Of a DNA stretch of 64,000 bases, positions 54,966 to 64,000 are shown piece after piece. The position numbers and the translations under genes were made by a program. The notes under the pieces were generated by a model. That model had not been told where the DNA came from. It saw nothing but the letters and a program-made list of their open reading frames with translations, and did not search any database. Positions within the stretch are counted from its first letter, which is position 1; every line of letters begins with the position of its first letter. Location of the stretch: assembly GCF_030818905.1 (NCBI RefSeq), contig NZ_JAUTAZ010000001.1, forward strand, positions 3,574,260-3,638,259, given 5' to 3'. The DNA is from Microbacterium sp. SORGH_AS_0888. GTDB taxonomy: Bacteria; Actinomycetota; Actinomycetes; Actinomycetales; Microbacteriaceae.

Positions 54966-56551
54966 AGCGGGATGTTCCCGTGCTTCTTCGGCGGCAGGCT
55001 CGCGCGCTTCCCGCGGAGCGAGCGCAGGGCCTTGGCGATCGAGACCCGCGTCTGCGCGGGCTCGATGATGCCGTCGAGCTCGCCGCGCTCGGCGGCGAGG
55101 AAGGGGGAGGTCACGTTGTACGTGTACTCGGTGGCCAGGCGTGTGCGCACCGCCGCGACATCCTCGCCGGCCTCCTCGGCGCGCTTGAGCTCGCCCCGGT
55201 AGAGGATGTTGACGGCGCCCTGCCCGCCCATGACGGCGATCTCCGCGGTCGGCCAGGCGAGGTTGATGTCGGCCCCCAGCTGCTTGGAGCCCATGACGAT
55301 GTAGGCGCCGCCGTAGGCCTTGCGCAGGATGACGGTGACCAGCGGCACGGTCGCCTCGGCGTAGGCGTACAGCAGCTTCGCGCCGCGACGGATGACGCCG
55401 GTCCACTCCTGGTCCGTGCCCGGGAGATAGCCGGGGACGTCGACGAGCGTCACGATCGGGATCGAGAACGCGTCGCAGAAGCGCACGAACCGGGACGCCT
55501 TCTCGCCGGCGTCGATGTTGAGCGTGCCCGCCATCTGCGACGGCTGGTTCGCGATGATGCCGACCGAGCGCCCCTCCACGCGGCCGAAGCCGATGACGAT
55601 GTTGGGCGCGAACAGCGGCTGGACCTCGAGGAAGTCTCCCGCGTCGACGACGTGCTCGATGACCTGGTGGATGTCGTACGGCTGGTTGGGCGAGTCGGGG
55701 ATGACGGAGTTGAGGACACGGTCGGAGTCCGTGGTCTCGAACTCGAAGCTGCTCTCGTACGCCGGGATCTCGGCCATGTTGTTGTCGGGCAGGAAGCCCA
55801 GCAGCGTGCGGGCGTAGTCGATCGCGTCGTCCTCGTCCTCGGCGAGGTAGTGCGCGACGCCCGAACGCGTGTTGTGGGTGTGCGCTCCGCCGAGCTCCTC
55901 CATGCCGACGTCCTCGCCGGTGACGGTCTTGATGACGTCGGGGCCCGTGACGAACATCTGGCTCGTCTTGTCGACCATGATGACGAAGTCGGTGAGGGCC
56001 GGTCCGTAGACGGCGCCGCCCGCCGCCGGTCCCATGATGATCGAGATCTGCGGGATGACGCCCGAGGAGGCGGTGTTCAGGCGGAAGATCTCGCCGTACT
56101 TGCCGAGGGCGACGACGCCCTCCTGGATGCGGGCGCCGCCGGAGTCGAGGATGCCGATGATCGGCATGCCGCCACGGAGGGCGAACTCCATCATCTTGAT
56201 GATCTTGTCGCCGGCGACCTCGCCGAGCGAGCCGCCGAAGGTGGAGAAGTCCTGCGAGTAGACGGCCACCGTGCGGCCGTGGATCGTGCCGACGCCGGTC
56301 ACGACGGAATCGCCGTAGGGGCGGGACTTGTCCATCCCGAACGCGGTGGTGCGGTGGCGGACGTACTCGTCCATCTCGACGAAGGAGCCGTGGTCGACCA
56401 GCAGCTCGATGCGTTCGCGGGCGGTCAGCTTGCCCTTCGCGCTCTGCTTCGCGTGCGCCGTCTTCTCCGCATCGAGGACGGCCTCCTGATACCGGGCGCG
56501 CAGGTCGGCGATCTTGCCGGCGGTCGTGGAGAAATCGGGCTGATCGGTCAC
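54962..56551 (-). CDS. accD: Acyl-CoA carboxylase beta (carboxyltransferase) subunit
   Basis: 529-residue carboxyltransferase of propionyl/acetyl-CoA carboxylase (AccD5/PccB type). Crotonase-fold halves are both present: [76 protein letters not shown], then [20 protein letters not shown] and [18 protein letters not shown]. It works with AccA3 and AccE. The start is a GTG at 56551 with TAGGGT 7 nt upstream. It is divergent from the biotin ligase gene that would biotinylate AccA3. Confidence 0.95.
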   Translation of the reverse strand: MTDQPDFSTTAGKIADLRARYQEAVLDAEKTAHAKQSAKGKLTARERIELLVDHGSFVEMDEYVRHRTTAFGMDKSRPYGDSVVTGVGTIHGRTVAVYSQDFSTFGGSLGEVAGDKIIKMMEFALRGGMPIIGILDSGGARIQEGVVALGKYGEIFRLNTASSGVIPQISIIMGPAAGGAVYGPALTDFVIMVDKTSQMFVTGPDVIKTVTGEDVGMEELGGAHTHNTRSGVAHYLAEDEDDAIDYARTLLGFLPDNNMAEIPAYESSFEFETTDSDRVLNSVIPDSPNQPYDIHQVIEHVVDAGDFLEVQPLFAPNIVIGFGRVEGRSVGIIANQPSQMAGTLNIDAGEKASRFVRFCDAFSIPIVTLVDVPGYLPGTDQEWTGVIRRGAKLLYAYAEATVPLVTVILRKAYGGAYIVMGSKQLGADINLAWPTAEIAVMGGQGAVNILYRGELKRAEEAGEDVAAVRTRLATEYTYNVTSPFLAAERGELDGIIEPAQTRVSIAKALRSLRGKRASLPPKKHGNIPL

Positions 56552-56558
56552 GCGTTCC

Positions 56559-56564
56559 ACCCTA
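56559..56564 (-). promoter_or_regulatory. Leaderless-type -10 hexamer for accD
   Basis: TAGGGT lies 7 nt before the GTG at 56551. Confidence 0.6.
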
Positions 56565-56701
56565 TCGGCGTGTCTCGCGGCGGCGTTGGAGGATGTGCAC
56601 AGCGCCGCGTCGCATCCGTTGTGCCGAGCGGCCGGGACACGGGGCTCCCTACCGAGATGTCGCCGGCTCCGCCAGCGGTTCCCTCCGCCGGACGCGCGAA
56701 T

Positions 56702-56707
56702 TAGGGT
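56702..56707 (+). promoter_or_regulatory. Leaderless-type -10 hexamer for birA
   Basis: TAGGGT lies 7 nt before the ATG at 56715; the same hexamer and spacing as divergent accD. Confidence 0.6.
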
Positions 56708-56714
56708 GGGCGCC

Positions 56715-57509
56715 ATGACGACGCCAGAATCCGGTTACCCCCGCGCCGCCGCGATCAGCCCCAGGGTGCAGATCGCCGAGACGACCGACTCCACCAACGC
56801 CGATGCGGTCGCGGCGGTCCAGGCGGAGCCGGAGGCGTGGCCGCACCTCGCGCTCGTGGTCACGACCGATCAGCGTCACGGACGTGGACGGCTCGACCGG
56901 ACCTGGACGGCGCCGGCGGGAACGGCGGTCGCGGTCTCGGTCGTCGTGCGGGTGCCGGAGCTCCCCGTCGCGGCACGGGGCTGGATCCCGCTCATCGCGG
57001 GCTACGCCATGGCCGGCGCCGTGGGCGAGCAGCTCGGCGAGGGCGGGCACACCGTCGCGGTGAAGTGGCCGAACGACGTGCTCGTCGACGGCGGCAAGAT
57101 CTGCGGCATCCTCGCCGAGGCGGTCCCGGGGCACGCGGATGCCGTCGTGATCGGGGCCGGGGTGAACACCCGCATGACGGCGGCCGATCTGCCCGTTCCG
57201 ACCGCGACCTCGTTCGCAGCGCTCGGCCGGGAGGTCGACGAGGACCGGCTGCTGGCCGACTACCTGCGGGTGCTCGACGAGCAGCTCGCCGCGCTGGCCG
57301 CCGCGGGCGGCGATGCGGAGGCGTCGGGGCTGCGTCACCGCATCCAGGAGCGATGCGCGACCGTGGGCGCGCGGGTCATGGTGTCGATGCCCGACGGCTC
57401 GGTGCTCACGGGCAGGGCGGACCGGCTCGACCCCGAGGGGCGGCTCGTCGTGGCGGAGGGTGCGCTCGAGACCGCGGTCGGTGCCGGCGACGTCACGCAC
57501 GTCCGTTAG
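56715..57509 (+). CDS. birA: Biotin--[acetyl-CoA carboxylase] ligase
   Basis: 264-residue group I biotin protein ligase that attaches biotin to Lys554 of AccA3. It has the substrate loop [10 protein letters not shown], the biotinyl-AMP loop [35 protein letters not shown] and GAGVNTRM. The DNA-binding HTH of E. coli BirA is absent, so it is not expected to be a repressor. It is divergent from accD, with matching leaderless promoters. Confidence 0.94.
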   Translation: MTTPESGYPRAAAISPRVQIAETTDSTNADAVAAVQAEPEAWPHLALVVTTDQRHGRGRLDRTWTAPAGTAVAVSVVVRVPELPVAARGWIPLIAGYAMAGAVGEQLGEGGHTVAVKWPNDVLVDGGKICGILAEAVPGHADAVVIGAGVNTRMTAADLPVPTATSFAALGREVDEDRLLADYLRVLDEQLAALAAAGGDAEASGLRHRIQERCATVGARVMVSMPDGSVLTGRADRLDPEGRLVVAEGALETAVGAGDVTHVR

Positions 57510-57627
57510 GGACGACGCCGCGTGTGCCGGGCGGGCGTCGACCGCGAGCCCGGATCCGGGGGGCGAGGTCGCGGCGTTTGCGGAGTTGCGACCCGGCTTC
57601 TGCGCCTGGCTCCCGCACAATTGACCC

Positions 57628-58185
57628 ATGACCTCGTCGACCTCCGTCGGACGGCCTCTGACGCCGGCCCCCGGCGTCCCCGACCCCGAGCGCCGCATCG
57701 TGCGGCTGCGCGGGCACGCGCGGCGGCTCTTCTGGTCGGCGATCCTGCTCATCGCCGTGGCGGGCGCGGTCGGCTACTTCACGGGAAATCTGCCCGCCCC
57801 GTTCCAGGACTGGATGCTGTGGTCCGCCGCCGGGCTCGTCGTCCTGCTGCTCGTGCTCCTGCCGTATCTGGTGTGGCTCTCGCACACGTACACGATCACG
57901 ACCCGTCGGGTCATCGAGCGCAGCGGGCTGTTCGGCCGCACGCAGCGGGAGCTGTCGCACGTGCGCGGCTACGCGATCACGATGCGGCGCGGACCGCTGC
58001 AGCGGATGTGGCGCACGGGAACGCTGCGGCTCGAGGACGGCGTCGAGGGCAGGCTCGTGCTGCGCAACATCCCGCAGGTGCAGCTCGTGCACGAGACGCT
58101 CGTCGACCAGGTCGAGGTCAACCAGATCCTCGCCCACCGCGACGCGCAGTCGCAGCCGGTGCCGCCGCCGCTGCCCGGCGCCTGA
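57628..58185 (+). CDS. PH-domain (DUF304-type) membrane protein
   Basis: 185-residue protein with two membrane helices (LFWSAILLIAVAGAVGYF and LWSAAGLVVLLLVLLPYLVW) followed by a bacterial pleckstrin-like domain: YTITTRRVIERSGLFGRTQR and HVRGYAITMRRGPLQRMWRT. Its function is unknown in general. It has a Pro-rich C-terminal end. The gene lies between birA and purK, a common neighbourhood in actinobacteria. CACAAT 6 nt before the ATG is a weaker leaderless-type hexamer. Confidence 0.85.
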   Translation: MTSSTSVGRPLTPAPGVPDPERRIVRLRGHARRLFWSAILLIAVAGAVGYFTGNLPAPFQDWMLWSAAGLVVLLLVLLPYLVWLSHTYTITTRRVIERSGLFGRTQRELSHVRGYAITMRRGPLQRMWRTGTLRLEDGVEGRLVLRNIPQVQLVHETLVDQVEVNQILAHRDAQSQPVPPPLPGA

Positions 58186-58264
58186 ACGACCCTCCGGAGG
58201 TCGAGCCCGGGGGAGGCGGCCGTCGCTCGTATCCGGAAGAATGGCCGTGGCGAAGGGAGCCGGA

Positions 58265-59398
58265 ATGACGGTGCGCGTCGGAGTGGTCGGCGGAGGGCAG
58301 CTGGCACGGATGATGATCGCCCCGGCGGTCGAGCTCGGGCTCGACATCCGGGTGCTGGCCGAGGAGCCCGGGATGTCCGCGTCGCTCGCGGCGACGGCGA
58401 CGGGGGACTACCGCGATCTCGAGACCGTGCGTGCCTTCGCGCGCGAGGTGGATGTCGTCACCTTCGACCACGAGCACGTTCCGCAGCCGGTCCTCCGGGC
58501 GCTCGTCGCCGACGGCGTCGCCGTGCACCCGGGTCCGGATGCGCTGCAGTTCGCGCAGGACAAGCTGCTCATGCGCGCCCGCCTCGCCGAGCTCGGACTG
58601 CCGCAGCCGGACTGGGCCGCCGTCCGCAACGCGGAGGAGCTACAGGCCTTCCTCGACGACCACGGCGGCCGCGCCGTCGTCAAGACGCCGCGCGGCGGCT
58701 ACGACGGCAAGGGCGTGCGGGTCGTCTCCGCCGGCGTGGACGCCGCCGACTGGTTCGCGGCGCTCGCCGAGGACGCCCACGGCGGTGCCCTGCTCGCGGA
58801 GGAGCTCGTGGACTTCACCCGGGAGCTGGCGCAGCAGGTCGCGCGGAGGCCGGGCGGCGAGCTCGCCGTCTACCCCGTCGTCGAGACCGTGCAGCGTGAG
58901 GGCGTGTGCGCCGAGGTGGTGGCGCCGGCGCCGCGCTCGAGCGGACGGGTCGCCGCGGAGGCGGGCCGCATCGGCGTCGAGGTCGCGGAGGGGCTCGGGG
59001 TGACGGGGATGCTCGCGGTCGAGCTGTTCGAGACGAGCGACGAGCGGGTGCTCGTGAACGAGCTGGCGATGCGCCCCCACAACAGCGGCCACTGGACGCA
59101 GGACGGTGCCGTGACGAGTCAGTTCGAGCAGCACCTGAGGGCGGTCGCCGATCTGCCGCTGGGGTCGACCGAGCCGCTCCAGCCCTGGTCGGTCATGATC
59201 AACATCCTCGGCGGTCCGGCGCACGCGGCCATGAGCGACCGGTTCGAGCCTGCGCTCGCCGAGCACCCGCGGGCCCGGCTGCACACCTACGGCAAGGCGC
59301 CGCGTCCGGGGCGCAAGGTCGGCCACGTGACGGTGACCGGCGCCGACCTCGAGGACGTCGCGTACGAGGCGCGGGCCGCCGCATCCGCCTTCGACTGA
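58265..59398 (+). CDS. purK: N5-carboxyaminoimidazole ribonucleotide synthase
   Basis: 377-residue ATP-grasp enzyme of purine synthesis that carboxylates AIR to N5-CAIR. It has the N-terminal VGVVGGGQLARMMIAPAVEL, VVTFDHEHVP, KTPRGGYDGKGVRVV, AVYPVVETVQREGVCAEVV, and NELAMRPHNSGHWT. The ATG at 58265 is chosen because GAAGGGAG lies 5 nt upstream; an ATG at 58241 would add eight unlike residues. purE, the next enzyme, follows after a 215-bp gap filled by repeat C. Confidence 0.94.
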   Translation: MTVRVGVVGGGQLARMMIAPAVELGLDIRVLAEEPGMSASLAATATGDYRDLETVRAFAREVDVVTFDHEHVPQPVLRALVADGVAVHPGPDALQFAQDKLLMRARLAELGLPQPDWAAVRNAEELQAFLDDHGGRAVVKTPRGGYDGKGVRVVSAGVDAADWFAALAEDAHGGALLAEELVDFTRELAQQVARRPGGELAVYPVVETVQREGVCAEVVAPAPRSSGRVAAEAGRIGVEVAEGLGVTGMLAVELFETSDERVLVNELAMRPHNSGHWTQDGAVTSQFEQHLRAVADLPLGSTEPLQPWSVMINILGGPAHAAMSDRFEPALAEHPRARLHTYGKAPRPGRKVGHVTVTGADLEDVAYEARAAASAFD

Positions 59399-59400
59399 CG

Positions 59401-59537
59401 CACGTCCCCCTTTCGACCGGGCGATGTGATCATGTCCCCCTTTCGACCCGGTGGCGTGATGATGTCCCACTTCCGACCGGGTGATGTCCCACTTCCGACC
59501 GCCTGAGGCTGCGCCCAGCGGTCAAAAGCGGGACATG
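59401..59537. repeat. Repeat element C, copy 2: tandem 30-bp units plus an inverted unit
   Basis: Four copies of a 19-20 nt unit (A/G)TGTCCC(C/A)(T/C)TTCGACC-like start at 59401, 59431, 59461 and 59483; the first three are spaced exactly 30 bp. One inverted copy lies at 59519-59537 (CGGTCAAAAGCGGGACATG), so the last direct copy and it form a hairpin. The unit is the arm of palindrome C at 25652. The element begins 3 nt after the purK stop. Confidence 0.82.
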
Positions 59538-59601
59538 GTGGGGGGAGAAGCGGGGCGGATGCGGGCGCGTGCCGTTGCGGCGGTTCTCCAGCCGCACGAC
59601 G

Positions 59602-59607
59602 TAGCCT
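59602..59607 (+). promoter_or_regulatory. Leaderless-type -10 hexamer for purE
   Basis: TAGCCT lies 6 nt before the GTG at 59614. Confidence 0.6.
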
Positions 59608-59613
59608 GTCGGG

Positions 59614-60129
59614 GTGACACGGCCGCTGCATTCTTCCGAGGCGCCGTCGGTCGGCGTCGTCATGGGCTCCGACTCCGACTGGCGGGTGATGGCTGCGGCA
59701 TCGCAGACGCTCACCGACTTCGGCGTGCCCCACGAGGTCGAGGTGGTGTCCGCGCACCGCACACCCGACAAGCTCGTCCGCTACGGCCGTGAGGCCCGCG
59801 CCCGTGGCCTGAAGGTCGTCATCGCCGGCGCCGGGGGAGCGGCGCACCTCCCGGGCATGCTGGCCTCCGTGACGGCACTGCCCGTGATCGGCGTGCCGGT
59901 GCCGCTGGCGACCCTCGACGGCATGGACTCGCTGCTGAGCATCGTGCAGATGCCCACGGGCATCCCGGTCGCGACCGTGTCGATCGGCGGGGCCGCGAAC
60001 GCGGGGCTGCTCGCGGTCCGCATCCTCGGGGCGTCGGATGCCGACCTCGGCGACCGCGTCGAGGCCTATGCGCGCGACCTCGAGGCCGCGGTGGAGGAGA
60101 AGAACCGTCGACTGAAGGACTCGCTGTGA
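59614..60129 (+). CDS. purE: N5-carboxyaminoimidazole ribonucleotide mutase
   Basis: 171-residue class I PurE that converts N5-CAIR to CAIR. It has [48 protein letters not shown], the conserved [20 protein letters not shown] and [20 protein letters not shown]. The start is a GTG with TAGCCT 6 nt upstream, so it seems to have a promoter separate from purK. The stop overlaps the LCP gene start (GTGA). Confidence 0.96.
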   Translation: MTRPLHSSEAPSVGVVMGSDSDWRVMAAASQTLTDFGVPHEVEVVSAHRTPDKLVRYGREARARGLKVVIAGAGGAAHLPGMLASVTALPVIGVPVPLATLDGMDSLLSIVQMPTGIPVATVSIGGAANAGLLAVRILGASDADLGDRVEAYARDLEAAVEEKNRRLKDSL

Positions 60130-61565
60130 CGACGGCCGCGCCGGCGAGGCCGCGCGGCGGACGTGCGGAGCCGGTCGTCAACCCGTATCCGTTGCGCTAC
60201 CCCGAGGCATCGTCGCCCACGGTGATGGGTCGCCGTGCGTGGTGGCTCGTGGTCCTGAACTTCCTCATCCCGGGCTCGGCGCAGGTGCTGGCGGGCAATC
60301 GCCGGCTCGGACGGATCGGGCTCGGCGCGACTCTGTTCATGTGGCTCGTGCTGGTGCTCGTCGTGCTGTCCGCGCTGCTGTGGCGCTCGGCGCTCGTGTC
60401 GGTCGGCACGAACTGGTTCGCGCTGCTCGTCGCTCAGATCCTCCTGTACGCCTACGCCGCGCTCTGGGTCCTGCTCACGATCGACACGGTGCGACTCGCG
60501 CGACTCGTCCGGGTCGCGCCGCTGGCGCGCATCGGCGTCCTGCTGCTCGCGGTCGTGCTCGCGTTCTTCTCGGGCAGCAGCGCGGTGGCCGCCGCCAACA
60601 TCGCCGGGAGCACCCGCAGCGCGATCACGACGATCTTCGGCGCCTCCGCGGCTCTCGTGCCGCCATCGGACGGGTACTACAACATCCTGCTGCTGGGCGC
60701 TGACTCCGGTGACGGCCGCGACTCGATGCGCTTCGACAGCATCTCGGTCGTCTCGGTCAACGCCGACAGCGGCGCCGTGACGATCTTCGGCCTGCCGCGC
60801 GACATGCCCCACGCGCCGTTCCCCGCCGACAGTCCGATGCACGAGCGGTATCCGGACGGTTTCGAGGGACACGAGTCCGACACCTGCGGCTGGGGATCGG
60901 GACTGAACCAGCTCACGAACGCGGTCGAGCAGTGCTCGGACGACAAGGGCGTCAGCCTGTATCCGGATGCCGCCGCCAAGGGCTCGCGCCCGTCGATCGA
61001 GGCGACGAAGGATGCGGCCGAGGGGATTCTCGGCATCTCCATCCCGTACTACGCGTTCGCCGACATGAACGGCTTCGCCGACCTCATCGACGCGCTCGGC
61101 GGGATCGACATCAACGTGACCGAGCGGCTGCCGAAGGGCTACGGCCCGCTGGGCGACGAGCCCGCAGAGGTGTGGGCCAAGGGCTGGATCGAACCGGGCC
61201 AGCAGCACATGGACGGCGACACCGCGCAGTGGTACGCACGCTCCCGGTACACGACGAGCGACTGGGATCGCATGCAGCGTCAGCGGCAGCTGCAGGAGGC
61301 GATCCTCGCTCAGTTCTCGCCGACGAACGTGCTGACGCACTTCCAGCAGGTCGCCGCGGCCAGCTCGGACCTGGTGACGACCGACATCCCGCAGCAGCTT
61401 CTCCCGACGCTCGTGGATCTCGCGGTGAAGGCGAAGGGACAGCCGGTGACGACGCTGGATCTGACGCCGGCGAACGGGGTCGACGACCAGAACCCGGACT
61501 TCGCGGAGATCCCGCCGATGGTGCAGCAGATGCTGCATCCGCCGTCTCCGTCGCCGGCAGGGTGA
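60126..61565 (+). CDS. LytR-CpsA-Psr (LCP) family cell-wall ligase
   Basis: 479-residue membrane protein. Four helices in the first 160 residues ([19 protein letters not shown] and following) precede an extracellular LCP domain: [60 protein letters not shown] and [21 protein letters not shown] proteins transfer wall teichoic acid-like or other polymers from lipid carriers to peptidoglycan. The DxR and conserved Arg residues of the active site are present. It overlaps purE by 4 nt. Neighbouring glycosyltransferase and polysaccharide exporter genes fit a wall-polymer role. Confidence 0.92.
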   Translation: MTTAAPARPRGGRAEPVVNPYPLRYPEASSPTVMGRRAWWLVVLNFLIPGSAQVLAGNRRLGRIGLGATLFMWLVLVLVVLSALLWRSALVSVGTNWFALLVAQILLYAYAALWVLLTIDTVRLARLVRVAPLARIGVLLLAVVLAFFSGSSAVAAANIAGSTRSAITTIFGASAALVPPSDGYYNILLLGADSGDGRDSMRFDSISVVSVNADSGAVTIFGLPRDMPHAPFPADSPMHERYPDGFEGHESDTCGWGSGLNQLTNAVEQCSDDKGVSLYPDAAAKGSRPSIEATKDAAEGILGISIPYYAFADMNGFADLIDALGGIDINVTERLPKGYGPLGDEPAEVWAKGWIEPGQQHMDGDTAQWYARSRYTTSDWDRMQRQRQLQEAILAQFSPTNVLTHFQQVAAASSDLVTTDIPQQLLPTLVDLAVKAKGQPVTTLDLTPANGVDDQNPDFAEIPPMVQQMLHPPSPSPAG

Positions 61566-61607
61566 CGCCGGGGGGTCGGCTCCGGGGTTCACACAGACGT
61601 CCCTTAC

Positions 61608-61613
61608 TAGTCT
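61608..61613 (+). promoter_or_regulatory. Leaderless-type -10 hexamer for the GT4 glycosyltransferase
   Basis: TAGTCT lies 6 nt before the ATG at 61620. Confidence 0.6.
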
Positions 61614-61619
61614 CAATGC

Positions 61620-62723
61620 ATGGCTGTTTCGCTTCGCATCGTTCTGGACCAGTTGACCGAGGTGGTCGACGCGGATCTCGCCGAGGCCGAGCGGGAGATC
61701 GCGCGTGCGCTCGTGGACTCGGCGCCGAAGGGGTGCGACGTGACGGCGATCGTGCCGGCGGGGGATGAGGATGAGGCCGCCGCCGTGCCGGGCCTCGCGG
61801 GATCGACGCGCGCCCCGCTCGGCCGCGCCCGGCTGCTCGCGTCGTGGCAGATGGGGATCGCCCCAGGCATCGGAGGCGGACTCATCCACGCGCCGTCGCT
61901 GGTCGCGCCGCTCGTGCGTCACGACCGGGTGAACGAGAACGATCAGACCGTCGTCTCGTTGTGGGATCTGTGTGCGTGGGAGAAGCCCGACGGGATGTCG
62001 CGCCTCGCGGTCGCGGGTCAGCGGGCTCTCCTCAAGCGCGCCGAGAAGCACGCCGATGCCGTCGTCGTGCCCTCGCACGCCATGGCGGACCGGCTGGGGG
62101 AGACGACCCGTCTGGGCGGCCGGCTGCGTGTGATCCCGGGCGCTGCGCCGACCGGGTTCGCGGCTCCGACGGATGCCGTGGGCCGCCGTCGAGCGCTGGG
62201 CGTGCCGGAGGGCGTGGTGGCCCTCGCCGGCGCCTTCTGCGACGACGACGCGCTCGCCGCGGGGCTGTCGGCGGTCGCCTCGCTCGCGGACGCACCCGAG
62301 GTCGTGGTGCTCGACATCTCCGACGCGCGTGCCCCGCGCGTGCGCGAGCTGGCGACGGCGGCGGGGATCGCGGACTCCGCGCTGCACGTGCAGGGGCACG
62401 TCGAGGCGCCGGATCGGGCCGCGGTGTTGGCCGGCGCGGTCGTGCTCCTCGCACCGTCGACGCTCAGCGCGTTCCCGTGGCGCGTGGTCGAGGCGCTGGC
62501 GCTCGGACTCCCGGTCGTGGCCTCGGCGTCCGACGTGCACCGCGAGGTGCTGGTCGACGGCGGCCTGTTCGTGCCGTCCGGCGAGCTCGGCGACGCGCTT
62601 CGGCTGGTCGCCGAGTCGGAGGACGCGCGGAAGCGTTTCGCTGTCCGCGCGCTCGACCGCGGCAAGGCGTTCTCGTGGCGCGACCACGCGGAGCGCGTGT
62701 GGGCGCTGCACGCCGAGCTGTGA
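61620..62723 (+). CDS. GT4-type glycosyltransferase
   Basis: 367-residue GT-B enzyme. The C-terminal domain shows the glycosyltransferase group 1 pattern: VVVPSHAMADRLGE, RLRVIPGAAPTGFAAP, HVQGHVEAPDRAAVLAGAVV, and the E-x7-E region FPWRVVEALALGLPVVASAS. The N-terminal acceptor domain includes GGGLIHAPSLVAPLVRHDR and VVSLWDLCAWEKPD. The sugar and acceptor are unknown; mannose transfer is possible because a GDP-mannose synthase is in the window. It is convergent with the ABC exporter genes. Confidence 0.85.
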   Translation: MAVSLRIVLDQLTEVVDADLAEAEREIARALVDSAPKGCDVTAIVPAGDEDEAAAVPGLAGSTRAPLGRARLLASWQMGIAPGIGGGLIHAPSLVAPLVRHDRVNENDQTVVSLWDLCAWEKPDGMSRLAVAGQRALLKRAEKHADAVVVPSHAMADRLGETTRLGGRLRVIPGAAPTGFAAPTDAVGRRRALGVPEGVVALAGAFCDDDALAAGLSAVASLADAPEVVVLDISDARAPRVRELATAAGIADSALHVQGHVEAPDRAAVLAGAVVLLAPSTLSAFPWRVVEALALGLPVVASASDVHREVLVDGGLFVPSGELGDALRLVAESEDARKRFAVRALDRGKAFSWRDHAERVWALHAEL

Positions 62724-62836
62724 CGTGTTGCGGCGTTGCGCTGCCGCGGACCTACCGGCCGTCAACCTAAGCGGCGCTCTGCTTCGCATGACATGGCAGG
62801 TGCGTGGCGTTCGGCTACGCGAAGGAGAGTCGTCGC

Positions 62837-63571
62837 CTACGCGCGGAGCGTGCCCACCGCCTCTGCACTCGGGCCGTCGAAGACCATGCGGCCTTCCCTG
62901 AGGACGATCCCTCGTTGGCACAGGGCTGCGACCATGTCGAGGTCGTGAGAGACCACGACCAGCGTCTTTCCCTCGGTGTGAAGCTCGCGGATACGCGCGA
63001 GGCACTTCTTCTGGAACGGTTCGTCGCCCACCGACAGAATCTCGTCGATGAGAAGGACGTCGACCTCCGTGTGGATGGCCACGGAGAACGCTAGTCGGAG
63101 GAACATCCCGGAGGAGTAGTGCTTCACCTCTGTGTCGATGAAGCGCTCGATCTCGCTGAAAGCGACGATGTCGTCGAAACGTGACTCCGTCTCTCGGCGC
63201 GACATCCCGAGGATCGCCGCGTTCAAGAAGATGTTCTCCCGGCCCGACAGGTCCGGATGGAAGCCCGCGCCGACCTCGATCAGTCCGGCGACGCGACCTC
63301 GGGTGAGGACGTGACCCGAGTCGGGCCGTAGGACGCCAGAGATCATCTTCAGCGTCGTGGACTTTCCCGAGCCGTTGTAACCGAGCAGCGCAACGGCTTC
63401 GCCTTGCTCGATGTCGAAGCTTACTCCGTCAAGGGCATGGAAGTCCGTCGTGAGCTGCTTCCGGCGCAGTGCAGCGACGGCGGTCTCTTTGATCGAATGA
63501 GTGTGACGAAGACGGAATCGCTTGCTTACCGCATCCACGCGGACGGCGACGTTGTCAGAGGTCTTGGGCAA
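62837..63571 (-). CDS. Polysaccharide/teichoic acid ABC exporter ATPase (Wzt/TagH type)
   Basis: 244-residue ATPase without the C-terminal glycan-binding extension. Features are VSKRFRLRHTHSIKETAVAA at the start, Walker A LLGYNGSGKST, GLIEVGAGFHPDLSGRENIF (a marker of the polysaccharide export subfamily), signature HYSSGMFLRLAFS and Walker B VLLIDEILSVGD. The start is a TTG at 63571 with GGAGG 6 nt upstream, overlapping the permease gene by 17 nt. It exports a wall polymer or O-antigen-like glycan across the membrane. Confidence 0.92.
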   Translation of the reverse strand: MPKTSDNVAVRVDAVSKRFRLRHTHSIKETAVAALRRKQLTTDFHALDGVSFDIEQGEAVALLGYNGSGKSTTLKMISGVLRPDSGHVLTRGRVAGLIEVGAGFHPDLSGRENIFLNAAILGMSRRETESRFDDIVAFSEIERFIDTEVKHYSSGMFLRLAFSVAIHTEVDVLLIDEILSVGDEPFQKKCLARIRELHTEGKTLVVVSHDLDMVAALCQRGIVLREGRMVFDGPSAEAVGTLRA

Positions 63572-64000
63572 AGCGCCCCTCCAGACGGCGGAAAACGGTC
63601 TGCCCGAGCAACAACACGAGCAGCGAGACGATGACGGCTATCCCTGCGAACGTCCAGAGATCGGGTATCGGTTCCATACGATCGGAGGTCAGCGGCTCCC
63701 ACGCTCCGCGATGGAAGAGTTCAACGGCGACGGTGAGAGGATTCAGGCGATATACAACGAACGCCCACGACGGGAGTGAAGAAGCGACCGCCTGCCACTG
63801 ATACATCACAGGCGAGGCCCAGATCGCGCACATGACGATGATCTCTACGAAGCTTTGCGCATCGCGGAACGTCACGTTGATCGATCCGAAGAGCAGCCCC
63901 AGGCCGGTGGCGAGCAAAGCGACGATCACAAGGGCGAGCAAGAGCGCGCCGATGCCCGCGACGCTCGGTGTCCAGCCGAGTGCGATCGCGATCACCAGGA
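63555..64000 (-). CDS. Polysaccharide ABC exporter permease (Wzm/TagG type), 5' end outside window
   Basis: C-terminal 147 codons or so; the frame is open to the right edge. Helices are ALLLALVIVALLATGLGLLF, IVMCAIWASPVMYQW and FAGIAVIVSLLVLLLGQTVF. The segment NVTFRDAQSFVEIIVMCAIW is typical of ABC-2 polysaccharide permeases, as is the short tail RRLEGRFAQDL. It is co-translated with the ATPase. Base composition here is about 60% G+C (144 of 240 at 63601-63840), lower than most of the window. Confidence 0.9.
   Translation of the reverse strand, partial: LVIAIALGWTPSVAGIGALLLALVIVALLATGLGLLFGSINVTFRDAQSFVEIIVMCAIWASPVMYQWQAVASSLPSWAFVVYRLNPLTVAVELFHRGAWEPLTSDRMEPIPDLWTFAGIAVIVSLLVLLLGQTVFRRLEGRFAQDL

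Noticed and set aside
60066..63005. Long minus-strand open frame opposite the LCP and glycosyltransferase genes
   Set aside because: Shadow of the plus-strand genes; low-complexity Arg/His/Glu composition and no start with a ribosome site.

Overview
The window is about 64 kb of very GC-rich DNA (46 G+C in 57301-57360; 144 of 240 in the lower-GC right edge 63601-63840, both counted by hand). Gene content and protein style point to an actinobacterium of the Microbacteriaceae, most likely Microbacterium: AccA3/AccD/AccE-type acyl-CoA carboxylase, an LpdA-like quinone reductase, HTH-DUF2690 and DUF559 proteins, and many genes with a TAGNNT hexamer 6-7 nt before the start codon, as expected for leaderless mRNAs. 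The genus is inferred from the sequence, not searched.

Layout. 1-7140: glycerol use (end of a SorC-type regulator, glpD, glpK), an Fpg/Nei-type DNA glycosylase, a GNAT acetyltransferase, and L-lactate dehydrogenase lldD divergent from its FadR-type regulator across a perfect operator. 7141-14880: accessory-rich stretch with an IS481-family element and its 6-bp target duplication, a DUF559/AbiEi-like gene bracketed by one palindrome family, trpS, xth, a yihY/brkB gene, and two membrane-bound HTH-DUF2690 paralogues bracketed by two identical 75-bp palindromes. 14887-18398: sdhCDAB. 18595-19710: a GDP-mannose pyrophosphorylase-like gene. 19891-28176: nucleoside uptake and breakdown (BMP lipoprotein, ATPase, two permeases, cdd, deoA, add). 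28262-35558: mannitol PTS operon (EIIB-like protein, Enzyme I, MtlA, MtlF, MtlD) with a divergent PRD regulator.

35587-42890 is the most unusual locus. Five overlapping or nearly abutting genes encode a secreted choice-of-anchor G-type protein with a C-terminal membrane anchor, a 64-residue membrane protein, a processive family-2 glycosyltransferase, an exosortase/archaeosortase-like protease with Cys/Arg/His, and a UDP-GlcNAc 2-epimerase. A large LuxR-type regulator lies divergent, and an 8+8 bp dyad sits in the shared promoter region. I read this as a small protein-sorting and surface-glycosylation system.

42896-64000: a GNAT protein, phosphohexomutase and purine nucleoside phosphorylase; a cysteine-less LpdA-type flavoprotein; biotin-dependent carboxylase genes with biotin ligase; Maf; an RNA m5U methyltransferase; a two-component system with a membrane partner; purK/purE; an LCP ligase; a glycosyltransferase; and, at the lower-GC right edge, a polysaccharide ABC exporter cut by the window end.

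Four conserved genes (IS481 transposase, yihY, nucleoside permease 1, mtlA) each carry one apparent extra base in a G/C run. This suggests either recent decay or assembly indels and should be settled before any is called a pseudogene.
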